NCBI GenBank assembly: GCA_019634975.1
Contig: JAHCAI010000002.1
Span: 1 to 64,000 of the forward strand
Length of the DNA stretch: 64,000 bases
Source: Burkholderiales bacterium
GTDB lineage: Bacteria > Pseudomonadota > Gammaproteobacteria > Burkholderiales > SG8-41
Direction: 5' to 3'
Shown here: piece by piece, positions 9,034 through 18,188 of the stretch
How positions within the stretch are numbered: position 1 is the first letter of the stretch
How the letters are laid out: every line of letters starts with the position of its first letter
Program-made: the position numbers and the translations under genes
The notes under the pieces: model-generated
The model's input: only the letters and a program-made list of their open reading frames with translations
Database searches by the model: none
What the model was told of the DNA's origin: nothing

Positions 9034-10212
9034 ATGGCTGACATACCTGACGACGCACTCGGCGCTTTCTGCCGCCACACCCATGTCGCGCTGAAGGGCA
9101 GCGGCCGCGGTCCGCTCGCCGGTCTGAGCTTCGGCGTCAAGGACATCTACGACATCGCCGGCCGCAAGACCGGCTTCGGCAGTCCGGACTGGCTGGCGAC
9201 GCACGAGCCGGCAACGCGTACCGCGCCCGTGGTCGGACAATTGCTCGCGGCCGGCGCCGGCATGGCGGGCAAGACCCAGACCGACGAGCTGACCTACAGC
9301 CTCAACGGCGAGAACGCGCATTACGGCACGCCGGTCAACGTCAATGCGCCGGGCCGCATTCCCGGCGGTTCCTCCAGCGGTTCTGCGGCGGCGGTTGCCG
9401 GCGGGCTGGTCGATTTCGCGCTGGGCAGCGACACCGGCGGCTCGGTGCGCGCGCCGGCGAGTTTCTGCGGCGTCTACGGCATCCGGCCGACCCACGGCCG
9501 TGTGTCGCTGGAAGGGGCCTGTCCGCTGGCGAAAAGTTTCGACACCGCGGGCTGGTTTGCTCGCGACCCCGCGCTGCTCGAGCGTGTCGGCCGCGTGCTG
9601 CTCGGCGATGCATCGGCGCCCGCGCCGGGTCCCGTGCTGCTGGCCGAAGACGCCTTCGCGCTGCTCGATGCCGCGGCGCATGGGGCGCTGCAGCCGGCGC
9701 TGGCCCGCGCAACGGCGGTGCTCGGCACGCCGCGTGCGGTGACGGTCAGTGCAGAGGGTCTGCCGCAATGGTTCCAGGCCTTCCGCATATTGCAGGGCGC
9801 CGAAATCCGCGCGCAGCTGGGCGACTGGGTCGTTCGGGCAAAGCCGAAACTCGGCCCCGGCGTCAAGGAACGCATCGAGTGGACGGGGACGATCAAACCC
9901 GCGGAAGTCGCACAGGCGCAGCGGCTGCGCGATGCGGCGCGCGTGCGCATGGACGCCATGCTCGGGGACAACGCCGTGCTGCTGCTGCCCACCGTGCCTG
10001 ACATTGCGCCGCTGCTGAACACGCCGCCGGCGCAGCTCGACGATTTCCGCGCGAAGGCGATGAGCCTGCTGTGCATCGCCGGGCTGGCCGGCCTGCCGCA
10101 GCTGACGCTGCCGCTGGCCCGGCTTAACGGCTGCCCGCTGGGGCTGTCGCTGCTCGCCGCTCGCGGCAACGATGCGCTGCTGCTGGCGCTGGCGCGGCGC
10201 ATCGCCGGCTGA
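9034..10212 (+). CDS. Amidase (amidase signature family)
   Basis: A 392-residue amidase-signature enzyme with the Ser-cisSer-Lys triad: Lys36 (FGVKDIYD), cis-Ser113 (GGSSSGSA) and nucleophile Ser137 (GSDTGGSVRAPA). It is shorter than the 460-500 residues of GatA-type enzymes and resembles the stand-alone amidases that cleave aliphatic or aryl amides. The natural substrate is unknown. It starts 3 bases after mpl and is followed at once by the YqiA-like gene, so the three form an operon. Confidence 0.9.
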   Translation: MADIPDDALGAFCRHTHVALKGSGRGPLAGLSFGVKDIYDIAGRKTGFGSPDWLATHEPATRTAPVVGQLLAAGAGMAGKTQTDELTYSLNGENAHYGTPVNVNAPGRIPGGSSSGSAAAVAGGLVDFALGSDTGGSVRAPASFCGVYGIRPTHGRVSLEGACPLAKSFDTAGWFARDPALLERVGRVLLGDASAPAPGPVLLAEDAFALLDAAAHGALQPALARATAVLGTPRAVTVSAEGLPQWFQAFRILQGAEIRAQLGDWVVRAKPKLGPGVKERIEWTGTIKPAEVAQAQRLRDAARVRMDAMLGDNAVLLLPTVPDIAPLLNTPPAQLDDFRAKAMSLLCIAGLAGLPQLTLPLARLNGCPLGLSLLAARGNDALLLALARRIAG

Positions 10213-10216
10213 CCCG

Positions 10217-10789
10217 GTGCTGGTCTATATCCACGGTTTCAACAGCTCGGCGCTGTCGTACAAGGCGGGCCTGCTGCGCGAACACATGGCGACACTGGGG
10301 CTGGGCGATCGCTATGCCTGCCCCGAACTGCCGCACCGGCCGGCACAGGCGATGGCCTTGCTGCGCGATCTTGTCGCGGGCCATGACCCGGAAGCGGTGA
10401 CGCTGGTCGGTTCTTCGCTGGGCGGCTTTTATGCGACCTGGCTGGTGGAACGGCTCGGCGTGCGCGCGGTACTGGTGAATCCCGCGGTGCGGCCGTATGA
10501 GCTGCTTGCCGGTTATCTGGGGCCGCAGAAGAACCTTTACACCGGCGAAGCCTACGAATTGACGCCGCAGCACATCGACGAATTGCGTGCGCTGGAGGTT
10601 GATGCCATCACGCCCTCGCATTACCTGCTGATCACGGCCACCGGCGACGAAGTGCTGGATTACCGCGCCGGCGTCGAACGCTATGCCGGCTGCGAGCAGA
10701 TCGTGGTGCCCGGCAGTGACCACGGTTTTCGCGAATTCGCCGATTACCTCGATACGGTCGTGAGGTTCTGGCAGCGCGAACGCGTATAA
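10217..10789 (+). CDS. YqiA-like alpha/beta hydrolase (esterase)
   Basis: About 190 residues. It starts directly in the first strand (VLVYIHGFNSS), has the nucleophile elbow GSSLGG (Ser67) and a late GSDHGF with the catalytic His, as in the YqiA (COG3150) small esterases. I chose GTG 10217 because it leaves a 4-base gap to the amidase and begins at the conserved fold; an upstream start at 10172 inside the amidase is possible. The stop codon overlaps a TATAAT that probably serves the next gene. Confidence 0.82.
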   Translation: MLVYIHGFNSSALSYKAGLLREHMATLGLGDRYACPELPHRPAQAMALLRDLVAGHDPEAVTLVGSSLGGFYATWLVERLGVRAVLVNPAVRPYELLAGYLGPQKNLYTGEAYELTPQHIDELRALEVDAITPSHYLLITATGDEVLDYRAGVERYAGCEQIVVPGSDHGFREFADYLDTVVRFWQRERV

Positions 10790-10790
10790 T
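10785..10790 (+). promoter_or_regulatory. -10 element (TATAAT) upstream of the RNB ribonuclease gene
   Basis: A perfect TATAAT in the context CGCGTATAATTCGCG, overlapping the stop of the YqiA-like gene. It would give a leader of about 130 bases for the gene at 10927. The -35 region is weak. Confidence 0.45.
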
Positions 10791-10926
10791 TCGCGACCCT
10801 GATTGTGCGACCGGAAATCCGCGGTGACTTGCCGCCTTCCGGCAGCCCCCTCACCCCGACCCTCTGCTACGCTTCAAGTATGCCCTTGTCCCCGCAGGCG
10901 GAGGAGGGGATCAAAAAGAAAAGTGC

Positions 10927-12780
10927 ATGAACGTTTTTTACGAAGAAGGCGGCGAATTCAAGGTCGGCCTGGTGCTGGCCGACAACGACACGTCCCTGCA
11001 GGTCGAGGCGCCGCATGGCAAGCGTTCGAAGGTCAAGTCCTCGGCCGTGCTGCTGCGTTTCGAAGCGCCGGGCCACACTGCGTTCATGGCCGAGGCCCAG
11101 CGCGAGGCGGATGCCATCGACGTTGATTTCCTGTGGCAATGCTGCGGTGCCGAGGAATTCGGCTATGAGGCGCTGGCCTCGGAGTACTACGGACACCCCC
11201 CCTCGGCAGCCGAATCGGCGGCGGTGCTGATGCGCCTGCACGGCGCGCCGATGTATTTCTACAAGAAGGGCCGCGGCCGCTACAGGGCGGCGCCGGAGGA
11301 TGCGCTGAAGGCGGCGCTCGCCAGCGTCGAGCGCAAGCGGCTGCAGGCCGAGGCCAAGGCCGCGTATGTCGCCGAACTGGCGGAACGGCGACTGCCCGGG
11401 GCCTTCCGTCCGCTCCTCGACCAGCTGCTCTACAAGCCGGACAGGAACGGCATTGAATGGAAGGCGCTGGAGGAGGCCGCGGCGGCGGCGAAGCTGACGC
11501 CGGTGCGCCTGCTCGAGCGCTGCGGCGCGCTGCCGGACATCCATGCCTGGCACCTCAACCGCTTCCTGCACGAGCATTTCCCGCGCGGTGCCGGTTTTCC
11601 CGAGTTGCCGCCGGTGGCCCTGCCGGAAGGATTGCCGTTGGCGGAAGTCGAGGCCTACAGCATCGATGATGCGGCGACAACCGAGATAGACGACGCATTT
11701 TCCCTGCAGGCATTGCCGGGCGGCGCGCGCCGGCTCGGCATCCACATCGCCGCGCCGGCGCTGGGCATCGCACTGGATTCGCCGCTGGAGGCGGTGGCGC
11801 GCGAGCGCCTGTCGACCGTGTATTTTCCCGGCGGCAAGATCACGATGCTGCCCGATGCCGCGGTCGATGCCTACACGCTGGCGGCCGGGCGCGACTGCCC
11901 GGCGCTGTCGATCTATTTCGACGTCGCGCCGGATTTTTCGATCCTCGCGCATGAAACCCGCATCGAGCGCGTGCGCATCGCCGACAACCTGCGCCATGAC
12001 GCGCTGGAGCCGGTGTTCAATGCGGAAGTGCTGGCGGCCGCCGGCGCCATCGACCATCCCCAGGGCGAGGCACTGGCCTGGCTGTGGCAGTTCTCGGGCA
12101 GCCGGTTGCACGCTCGAAAGGGTGATATGCCGCCGCCGGAGGACCGGCCCGAGTTCACCTTCCGGGTCGATGACCATGGCCGGGTGAGCATCGGCCGGCG
12201 CCCGCGCGGCACACCCATAGACCGTTCGGTGGCTGAGTTGATGATCCTCGCCAACAGCACCTGGGCCGGCGAGCTGCACGCTGCCGGTCAGCCGGCGCTG
12301 TACCGCGTGCAGAGCGGCGGCAAGGTGCGCACCAGCACCGCTGCCGGACCGCACGACGGGCTGGGCGTCACGCACTACCTGTGGGCGACCTCGCCGCTGC
12401 GGCGCTACGCCGATCTCGTCAACCAGCGCCAGCTGATCGCCCGCGTGCGCGGCGAAGCCCCGGTCTATGCGGGCAAGGACAGCACGCTGCTGGCGGCGAT
12501 GCGCGATTTCGAGGCCGCCCATGAAATCTACGGCGAATTCCAGCGCGGCATGGAGCGTTACTGGAGCCTGCGCTGGTTGCAGCAGGAAGGGCTGGCCGCG
12601 GTCAGCGCCACGGTGATCCGGGAAAACCTGGTGCGGCTCGATGCCGTGCCGATCGTCCAGCGCGTGCCCTCGCTGGCGAACGCGCAACCCGGCGCGCGGG
12701 TCGAACTGGCGGTAGGGGCCCTCGACCTGCTGGATCTGGGGGTCGAGCTGGAGTTCAAGTCGATGCTCGACGCGGCCTGA
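10927..12780 (+). CDS. RNB domain exoribonuclease (RNase II/R family)
   Basis: A 617-residue cytoplasmic 3'-5' exoribonuclease. The RNB core carries the acidic metal-binding run TEIDDAFSLQ (around residues 255-265), a second conserved block at LMILANSTWAGELH, and the late TSPLRRYADLVNQRQL. The N-terminal cold-shock-like domains are short compared with E. coli RNase II or RNase R, as in the betaproteobacterial RNB proteins. A purine-rich GGAGGAGGGG lies 14-25 bases before the ATG. The gene lies between yqiA and the TonB-like gene. Confidence 0.9.
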   Translation: MNVFYEEGGEFKVGLVLADNDTSLQVEAPHGKRSKVKSSAVLLRFEAPGHTAFMAEAQREADAIDVDFLWQCCGAEEFGYEALASEYYGHPPSAAESAAVLMRLHGAPMYFYKKGRGRYRAAPEDALKAALASVERKRLQAEAKAAYVAELAERRLPGAFRPLLDQLLYKPDRNGIEWKALEEAAAAAKLTPVRLLERCGALPDIHAWHLNRFLHEHFPRGAGFPELPPVALPEGLPLAEVEAYSIDDAATTEIDDAFSLQALPGGARRLGIHIAAPALGIALDSPLEAVARERLSTVYFPGGKITMLPDAAVDAYTLAAGRDCPALSIYFDVAPDFSILAHETRIERVRIADNLRHDALEPVFNAEVLAAAGAIDHPQGEALAWLWQFSGSRLHARKGDMPPPEDRPEFTFRVDDHGRVSIGRRPRGTPIDRSVAELMILANSTWAGELHAAGQPALYRVQSGGKVRTSTAAGPHDGLGVTHYLWATSPLRRYADLVNQRQLIARVRGEAPVYAGKDSTLLAAMRDFEAAHEIYGEFQRGMERYWSLRWLQQEGLAAVSATVIRENLVRLDAVPIVQRVPSLANAQPGARVELAVGALDLLDLGVELEFKSMLDAA

Positions 12781-12821
12781 TGTGAGTGGATGCCAACCCC
12801 AGGCTCAATTCTAGAGTCGAC

Positions 12822-12854
12822 ATTAAGCAATTGGCTTAATTATCTGATAATTAA
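12822..12854. promoter_or_regulatory. Two adjacent palindromes upstream of the TonB-like gene
   Basis: ATTAAGC-AATTG-GCTTAAT (12822-12840) is followed by the perfect TTAATTATC-T-GATAATTAA (12836-12854). They sit 43 bases before the TonB-like ATG. The second contains GATAAT and ATTATC hexamers, as in Fur-family boxes, but in the reverse order to a classic Fur box. A regulator site is plausible but unproven. Confidence 0.45.
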
Positions 12855-12867
12855 TGTTTTTATTGCC
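12842..12867 (-). repeat. AT-rich motif copy upstream of the TonB-like gene
   Basis: On the minus strand it reads CAATAAAAACATTAATTATC, a variant of the dispersed motif, partly overlapping the palindrome at 12836-12854. Confidence 0.5.
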
Positions 12868-12896
12868 ATTTCTGCAGCCTTGTCTAGAATAGGCGC

Positions 12897-13910
12897 ATGA
12901 GTCCGAAGCCCGCTGCCCGAGTATTGGATTTGCCGCGTCGCGCGAAGCACCCGCGCCGCGGCTCCTGGGCTGGCGCAGTGGACCGGCTGGATGCGCGTGT
13001 GGCCGAACTGGAGCGGCGCATTGCCGATTTCGATCGCCGGTACGCGCAGATGAATGTCCGCACCCGCTTCGGCGCCGCCAGCACGGTGTCGCTGCTGCTG
13101 CACGCCTTTGTGATCTTCGGCCTGAGTTTCACGGTGCCCGAGCTGCGCCAGCTGCACAACTCCGCACCGCCGCTGGAAGTGGTGCTGGTCAACGCGAAAT
13201 CGCAGGCCAAGCCGGCAATGGCTGACGCGCTGGCCCAGCACAATCTGGATGGCGGCGGCAACGCCGATTCCCCGCAGCGCGCGCGGAGCCCCTTGCCGGC
13301 GACGACCCGCGACACCCAGACCACCGAGCTGCAGCTGGCGCAGAAACGGCTGGCGGAACTGGAACGCGAGGCGCGCCAGCTGCTCAGCAAGCCGGGCGCG
13401 AAACCCGAAGTCGCCAGCGCGCCCGAGCAACCCTCGCCCCGGGCGGGCGAGCAGGGCCCGCCGGTGGACGCCACCGACCTGGTCCAGCGCAGCCTCGCGA
13501 TTGCCCGCCTGGAAGCGCAGATCAGCAAGGACTGGAACGCCTACCAGGAGCGGCCGCGCCGCAAGTTCATCGGGGCGCGCACCCAGGAGTACCGCTTCGC
13601 GCGCTACGTCGAGGACTGGCGGCAGAAGATCGAGCGCATCGGCGAGCTGAATTACCCGCAGGCGGCACGCGAGCAGCGCATCTATGGCAGCCTGGTGGCG
13701 ACGGTGTCGATCAAGGCCAACGGCAGCCTCGAGCGGGTGCAGATCGACCGCTCTTCCGGCAGCAAGCTGCTGGACGAGGCGACGGTGCGCATCGTCACCC
13801 TCGCGGCACCGTACGCCGCCTTTCCCGAGAACATCGCCCGCGATACCGACATCCTGCACATCACCCGCACCTGGACCTTCACGCGGGCCGACCAGTTCGT
13901 CAGCCAGTGA
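12897..13910 (+). CDS. TonB-like energy transducer protein
   Basis: A 337-residue protein with a basic N-terminal cytoplasmic part and a short coiled-coil-like stretch (RLDARVAELERRIADFDRR), one membrane segment (STVSLLLHAFVIFGLSF, about residues 61-77), a long low-complexity periplasmic linker, and a C-terminal TonB-type domain (RIYGSLVATVSIKANGSL ... ILHITRTWTF). TonB proteins pass proton-motive energy to outer-membrane receptors. The N-terminal cytoplasmic extension is longer than in E. coli TonB. No exbB/exbD is adjacent. aroE starts 10 bases downstream. Confidence 0.82.
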   Translation: MSPKPAARVLDLPRRAKHPRRGSWAGAVDRLDARVAELERRIADFDRRYAQMNVRTRFGAASTVSLLLHAFVIFGLSFTVPELRQLHNSAPPLEVVLVNAKSQAKPAMADALAQHNLDGGGNADSPQRARSPLPATTRDTQTTELQLAQKRLAELEREARQLLSKPGAKPEVASAPEQPSPRAGEQGPPVDATDLVQRSLAIARLEAQISKDWNAYQERPRRKFIGARTQEYRFARYVEDWRQKIERIGELNYPQAAREQRIYGSLVATVSIKANGSLERVQIDRSSGSKLLDEATVRIVTLAAPYAAFPENIARDTDILHITRTWTFTRADQFVSQ

Positions 13911-13920
13911 GTGCGGCGCG

Positions 13921-14748
13921 GTGAGTGATCGCTACGCAGTCGTCGGCAATCCGGTCAGCCACAGCAAGTCGCCGCTGATCCATGCCGCCTTCGCGCGCCA
14001 GACCGGCCAGGACATTGCCTACGACCGCCTGCTGGCCCCGCTCGAGGATTTCGAAGGCACGGTGCGGCGATTCTTCCGCGAGGGCGGCCACGGGCTCAAT
14101 GTCACGGTGCCCTTCAAGCGCGAGGCCTGGGATCTGGTTGATCGCTGCGAGGGCGGCGCGCTGGCGGCGGAAGCAGTGAACACCATCAAGCTCGAAGGCG
14201 GGGAGCTGCTGGGCTACAACACCGACGGCATCGGCCTGGTCAGCGATCTGGAGCAGAACCTCGGCATCGCGATTGCCGGCCGCCGGGTGCTGCTGATGGG
14301 TGCCGGTGGCGCATCCCACGGCGTGCTGCATCCGCTGCTCGAGCGCCGGCCCGACTCGTTGGTTGTCGCCAACCGGACTCCCGGCCGGGCCGAGGCACTG
14401 GTGCGTCATTTCCAGCGCTACGCGGCGCTTGCCAAAGGTGGCCTCGCCGCCCGGCCATACTCGGACCTGTCCGGCCTGCAGTTCGAACTGGTGATCAATG
14501 CCACTTCGGCGGGCCTCGAAGGCGCGATGCCGCCTTTGCCGGACGGCCTGTTTGCTCCCGGTGCGCTGGCCTACGACATGATGTACGGCCGCGAAACCGC
14601 ATTTCTCGCTTTCGCGCGCGCGCACGGCGCTGCCTGTGCCGACGGTCTGGGCATGCTGGTCGAGCAGGCGGCGGAGTCCTTCCGTATCTGGCGCGGCATC
14701 CGCCCGCTGACCGCGCCGGTGATCGAGCAACTGCGCGGCGACGCCTGA
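13921..14748 (+). CDS. aroE: Shikimate dehydrogenase (NADP+)
   Basis: A 275-residue enzyme reducing 3-dehydroshikimate to shikimate in aromatic amino acid synthesis. Shikimate-binding residues are in NPVSHSKSPLIH; the catalytic lysine is in NVTVPFK; the product-side Asn/Asp are in GYNTDGIG; the NADP fold is MGAGGASHGVL. The GTG at 13921 is used because it begins just before the first strand. It lies 10 bases after the TonB-like gene and is followed by mtgA after 9 bases. Confidence 0.96.
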   Translation: MSDRYAVVGNPVSHSKSPLIHAAFARQTGQDIAYDRLLAPLEDFEGTVRRFFREGGHGLNVTVPFKREAWDLVDRCEGGALAAEAVNTIKLEGGELLGYNTDGIGLVSDLEQNLGIAIAGRRVLLMGAGGASHGVLHPLLERRPDSLVVANRTPGRAEALVRHFQRYAALAKGGLAARPYSDLSGLQFELVINATSAGLEGAMPPLPDGLFAPGALAYDMMYGRETAFLAFARAHGAACADGLGMLVEQAAESFRIWRGIRPLTAPVIEQLRGDA

Positions 14749-14757
14749 TTCCGCCCC

Positions 14758-15453
14758 ATGAGATTCCTGCTGCGCTGGACCTGGCGCGCCATCCTGCTGG
14801 CGCTGATTGCGCTGACCGCGCTGCAATTCTGGTTTCTGGTGCATGTCTGGTACTGGAACAGCAACAATCCCGAGTCGACGGCCTTCATGCGCGCGCGGCT
14901 CGAAATCCTGCAGGAGGATGATCCCAGGGCCAGGCTGCGCCACCAGTGGGTGCCCTATCAGCGCATTTCCGTGCACCTGAAGCGTGCCGTGGTGGCCGCC
15001 GAGGATGCCAAGTTCGCCACCCACAACGGTTTCGACTGGGACGGCATCCAGAAAGCCTACGAAAAAAACCTGCGCGAGGGCGAAATCGTTGCCGGCGGCT
15101 CGACGATCACCCAGCAGCTGGCGAAGAACCTGTTCTTCTCCGGCGAGCGGGCCTGGTGGCGCAAGGCGCAGGAGGCCGTGGTCGCGGTGATGCTGGAAAC
15201 CGTGATGAGCAAGCGGCGGATACTCGAGATCTATCTCAACGTCATCGAGTGGGGCGACGGCGTGTTCGGCGCCGAGGCGGCGGCGCGTTACCACTACGGG
15301 ACCACCGCGGCCGCGCTGTCGCCGGAGCAGGCGGCGCGGCTGGCCGCGGTGGTGCCGAGCCCGCGCCGCTACGGTCCCGGCAGCAATACCGCCTACCTGC
15401 AGCGCCGCACCCAGACCATCCTGGCGCGGATGAACGGCGCCGCCATTCCCTGA
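14758..15453 (+). CDS. mtgA: Monofunctional biosynthetic peptidoglycan transglycosylase
   Basis: A 231-residue membrane-anchored glycosyltransferase (GT51) that polymerises lipid II into glycan strands on the periplasmic side. One N-terminal membrane segment (about 10-30), the catalytic Glu82 in VVAAEDAKFATHNGFD, and the family motifs GGSTITQQLAKNLF, MLETVMSKRRILEIYLN and EWGDGVFGAEAAA. No penicillin-binding domain follows. It ends 9 bases before the convergent icd stop. Confidence 0.96.
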   Translation: MRFLLRWTWRAILLALIALTALQFWFLVHVWYWNSNNPESTAFMRARLEILQEDDPRARLRHQWVPYQRISVHLKRAVVAAEDAKFATHNGFDWDGIQKAYEKNLREGEIVAGGSTITQQLAKNLFFSGERAWWRKAQEAVVAVMLETVMSKRRILEIYLNVIEWGDGVFGAEAAARYHYGTTAAALSPEQAARLAAVVPSPRRYGPGSNTAYLQRRTQTILARMNGAAIP

Positions 15454-15462
15454 GCGGCGGGC

Positions 15463-16926
15463 TTACTGGCCCTGGCCCAGCGAGTACCCGGGCACATCGT
15501 CGAAATTGCACAGGTGCTCGGTCTTGATGAAGTCGAGGCCGGCGGCCGCCAGCGCGCCGAGCAGGGCCACCACATCGGCGTGGCTGACCGGGGCCGCGGC
15601 ATCGGCAGGCATGAAGCGGCAGCGCCAGTGGTCGGTGCACAGGGTTTCGGGCAGGCCGCCCGGCCAGACCTTGACGCCGCGGTTGGTGATCATCTTCAGC
15701 GCGAGCTTGCCGGTAGCCATGGTGTTCAGCGCCGCGCCGAGATCGTCGGGGCTGCCGTTGCGCCAGTGCAGAAACACATCCACGCCAACCAGGGCCTTGC
15801 GCGCCGGTGCGCGTGCCGGCGCCGGGGCGGGCTTGCCCTGCGCCGCCGCGAATTGCACCGGCTTGAGTTTCTCCGGCGCCTGGCCGAGGCGGGCGATCAC
15901 TGCCTGCGCGAAAGCGCGGGTGCCGACTTTCTGCACGGTATGCGGACCGGCGATGTCGGCGGTGTGCATCCCGTCCTCGATGGTGCGCAGCCAGGCGTTC
16001 TGCACGCGGGTCGCGACTTCGCCCTGGCCGATATGGGCGAGCAGCATCGCCGCCGCCTGGATCAGGCCCGAGGGATTGGCGATGTCCTGGCCGGCGATGT
16101 CCGGTGCGCTGCCGTGCACCGCTTCGAACATGGCCACGTGGTCGCCGATATTCGAGGAGCCGGCGAGGCCGATTGATCCGGCGATCTGGGCCGCGACGTC
16201 GGACAGGATGTCGCCGTAGAGATTGGGCATCACCACCACGTCGAAGCGGCCCGGATCATCGGCAAGCAGCGCCGCGCCGATGTCGACGATGCGGTGCTCC
16301 TTCTCCAGCTCCGGATACTGCGCGCCGAGCTCGTCGAACACCTTGTGGAAGAGACCGTCGGTCATCTTCATGATGTTGTCCTTGGTGAAGCAGGTCACCT
16401 TGCGCCTGCCGTTGGCGCGCGCGTATTCGAAGGCGTAGCGCACGATGCGCTCGCAGCCGGGGCGCGAGATCAGCTTCAGGCACTGGTAGACCTCGTCGGT
16501 CTGGCGGTGCTCGATGCCGGCGTAGAGGTCTTCCTCGTTTTCGCGCACGATCACCACGTCCATGCCCGGATGACGGGTGTCGACGAAGGGGTGATAGGTC
16601 ACGCAGGGGCGCACGTTGGCGTAGAGGCCCAGCGTCTTGCGGATGGTGACGTTGAGGCTCTTGTAGCCGCCGCCCTGGGGCGTGGTGATCGGCGCCTTCA
16701 GCAGCAGGCCGGTGCGGCGCAGGACCTCCCAGGCGGCCGGCGCGATCCCGGCGCTGATGCCGCTGCGGTAGACCTTCTCGCCGACCTCGATCGGCTGCCA
16801 GTCGATGCGCGCGCCGGCGGCGTCGAGGACGGCCATCGTGGCGGCGAGGATTTCGGGTCCGATGCCGTCGCCCTCGGCGACGGCAACGGCGGTGCGGGTC
16901 AGCTGGCGGGACTCGGCAAGATCCAT
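15463..16926 (-). CDS. icd: NADP-dependent isocitrate dehydrogenase, long type
   Basis: A 487-residue IDH that makes 2-oxoglutarate from isocitrate. It has EGDGIGPEI at the N-terminus, the substrate-binding KSLNVTIRKTLGLYANVRP, IVRENEEDLYAGIEHR, and the metal-binding DILSDVAAQIAGSIG with the cofactor loop EAVHGSAPDIAGQDIANPSG. Beyond about residue 340 it has an extra C-terminal domain of around 130 residues, as in the Thermus-type enzymes, rather than the 416-residue E. coli type. The product 2-oxoglutarate is also the likely substrate of the Kor enzyme at 26207-31191. It is divergent from the LysR gene. Confidence 0.92.
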   Translation of the reverse strand: MDLAESRQLTRTAVAVAEGDGIGPEILAATMAVLDAAGARIDWQPIEVGEKVYRSGISAGIAPAAWEVLRRTGLLLKAPITTPQGGGYKSLNVTIRKTLGLYANVRPCVTYHPFVDTRHPGMDVVIVRENEEDLYAGIEHRQTDEVYQCLKLISRPGCERIVRYAFEYARANGRRKVTCFTKDNIMKMTDGLFHKVFDELGAQYPELEKEHRIVDIGAALLADDPGRFDVVVMPNLYGDILSDVAAQIAGSIGLAGSSNIGDHVAMFEAVHGSAPDIAGQDIANPSGLIQAAAMLLAHIGQGEVATRVQNAWLRTIEDGMHTADIAGPHTVQKVGTRAFAQAVIARLGQAPEKLKPVQFAAAQGKPAPAPARAPARKALVGVDVFLHWRNGSPDDLGAALNTMATGKLALKMITNRGVKVWPGGLPETLCTDHWRCRFMPADAAAPVSHADVVALLGALAAAGLDFIKTEHLCNFDDVPGYSLGQGQ

Positions 16927-17017
16927 GTTCGGGCTCCTGTGGACGGTTGGTCGGTGAACGCCGTGAATCCTAAGCGCCCCAAGCTATTGTTAAAAATGAT
17001 ATTTTCCGATAAAAACT

Positions 17018-17033
17018 ATAGACTTCAGTCTAT
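17018..17033. promoter_or_regulatory. Palindrome overlapping the LysR gene start (candidate autoregulatory operator)
   Basis: A perfect ATAGACT-TC-AGTCTAT inverted repeat whose right arm overlaps the ATG at 17032. It lies in the 105-base gap between icd and the LysR gene, the usual place for a LysR-type binding site. An adjacent AT-rich stretch precedes it. Confidence 0.55.
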
Positions 17034-18045
17034 GAACAAGCCGAAACGCCTCCCGGTCACCCTGCACCAGCTGCGCGTGTTCGAGGCGGTGGCGCGCCAG
17101 CTGTCATTCACGCGCGCCGCCGACGAGTTGCATCTGTCGCAGCCCACCGTGTCTGTCCAGGTCAGGGAGCTGGCCGCGGCGGTGGGCTTGCCGCTGTTCG
17201 AACAGCTCGGTCGCCGCATTCGCCTGACTGCGGCGGGGACGGAACTGCTGGGCACTGCCCGTGCGATGTTCGACACCTGGGACCGTTTCCAGATGAGGGT
17301 GGCCGATCTGCAGGGCCTGCGCCGGGGCGCGCTGCGGGTGTCTGCGGTAACCACCGCCACCTATTTCGTGCCGCGCCTGCTCGGGCCTTTTTCCGAGGCC
17401 TACCCCGGGATCGAACTGTCGCTCGAGGTCGCCCGCCGCGACGACATCGTGCAGCGCCTGATCGAGGGGCGCGACGACCTCTACATCATGGGCGTGCCGC
17501 CGACCGACCTGGAAATCCACGAACTGCCGATACTCGACAATCCGCTGGTGGTCGTCGCGCCGCGCAGCCACAGGCTCGCAGGCCGGAAGGGCATTCCCCT
17601 GAAGGCGCTTGAGGCGCAGCCGTTCCTGGTGCGGGAGCAGGGTTCTGGCACCCGCATGGCCAGCGAGCGCTATTTCCAGCGCCACGGGTTCAAGCCGCGC
17701 GTGCGCATGGCGCTGGGGAGCAACGAAGCCATCAAGCAGGCGGTCGCCGGCGGCTTCGGGCTGGCCGTGCTGTCCTTGCATGCACTGGGCATGGATGCCA
17801 CCGACGGCGGCCTGGTCCTGCTGGACGTCGAGGGGTTTCCGATCCGGCGCAAATGGTATGCGGTTTATCCCCGGTCCCGGCCGCTGTCCATCGTCGCGAC
17901 CACCTTCCTGCAGTATTTGCGAGGCCAGACCGGCGGGCTGCCGAATGTCGATGCCCTGCTGGCGGATTGGCGCCGCGGCGCAGCAAATCGCCGGGGATCG
18001 CCGAAACGCGGCAATCCTGTTGACCGCAAACATCCGGCGGCATAA
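17032..18045 (+). CDS. LysR family transcriptional regulator (CbbR/CysB-like)
   Basis: A 337-residue LTTR with an N-terminal winged helix-turn-helix (LHQLRVFEAVARQLSFTRAADELHLSQPTVS split over residues 9-40) and a co-inducer domain beginning near residue 95 (GALRVSAVTTATYFVPRLL), most like the CbbR group that governs autotrophic or related genes. It is divergent from icd and precedes the iorAB-sox operon by 143 bases, so either could be its target. The last 30 residues are basic and unusual in being rich in Arg and Pro. Start chosen at the ATG after the palindrome. Confidence 0.9.
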   Translation: MNKPKRLPVTLHQLRVFEAVARQLSFTRAADELHLSQPTVSVQVRELAAAVGLPLFEQLGRRIRLTAAGTELLGTARAMFDTWDRFQMRVADLQGLRRGALRVSAVTTATYFVPRLLGPFSEAYPGIELSLEVARRDDIVQRLIEGRDDLYIMGVPPTDLEIHELPILDNPLVVVAPRSHRLAGRKGIPLKALEAQPFLVREQGSGTRMASERYFQRHGFKPRVRMALGSNEAIKQAVAGGFGLAVLSLHALGMDATDGGLVLLDVEGFPIRRKWYAVYPRSRPLSIVATTFLQYLRGQTGGLPNVDALLADWRRGAANRRGSPKRGNPVDRKHPAA

Positions 18046-18048
18046 TCT
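18020..18048 (+). promoter_or_regulatory. Candidate promoter of the iorAB-soxXYZ operon
   Basis: TTGACC (18020-18025) and TAATCT (18043-18048) with a 17-base spacer, about 140 bases before iorA. It overlaps the 3' end of the LysR gene. The match is moderate. Confidence 0.4.
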
Positions 18049-18188
18049 GCCGTTCGCGCATTCCTTTGCGCGCCCATGCGGCGTTCGACCGCAGGTCAAA
18101 AGAATCACCCCGGGGAATTCAGCCAGCCGTCGCGCGTCATCGTGCGCGGGCTGCAGTGCCGTACCAAACATACTGCTGAGGAGAAGTC

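Noticed and set aside
12836..12854. Classic Fur box upstream of the TonB-like gene
   Set aside because: The hexamers occur as ATTATC then GATAAT, the reverse of the standard order, and only two are present.
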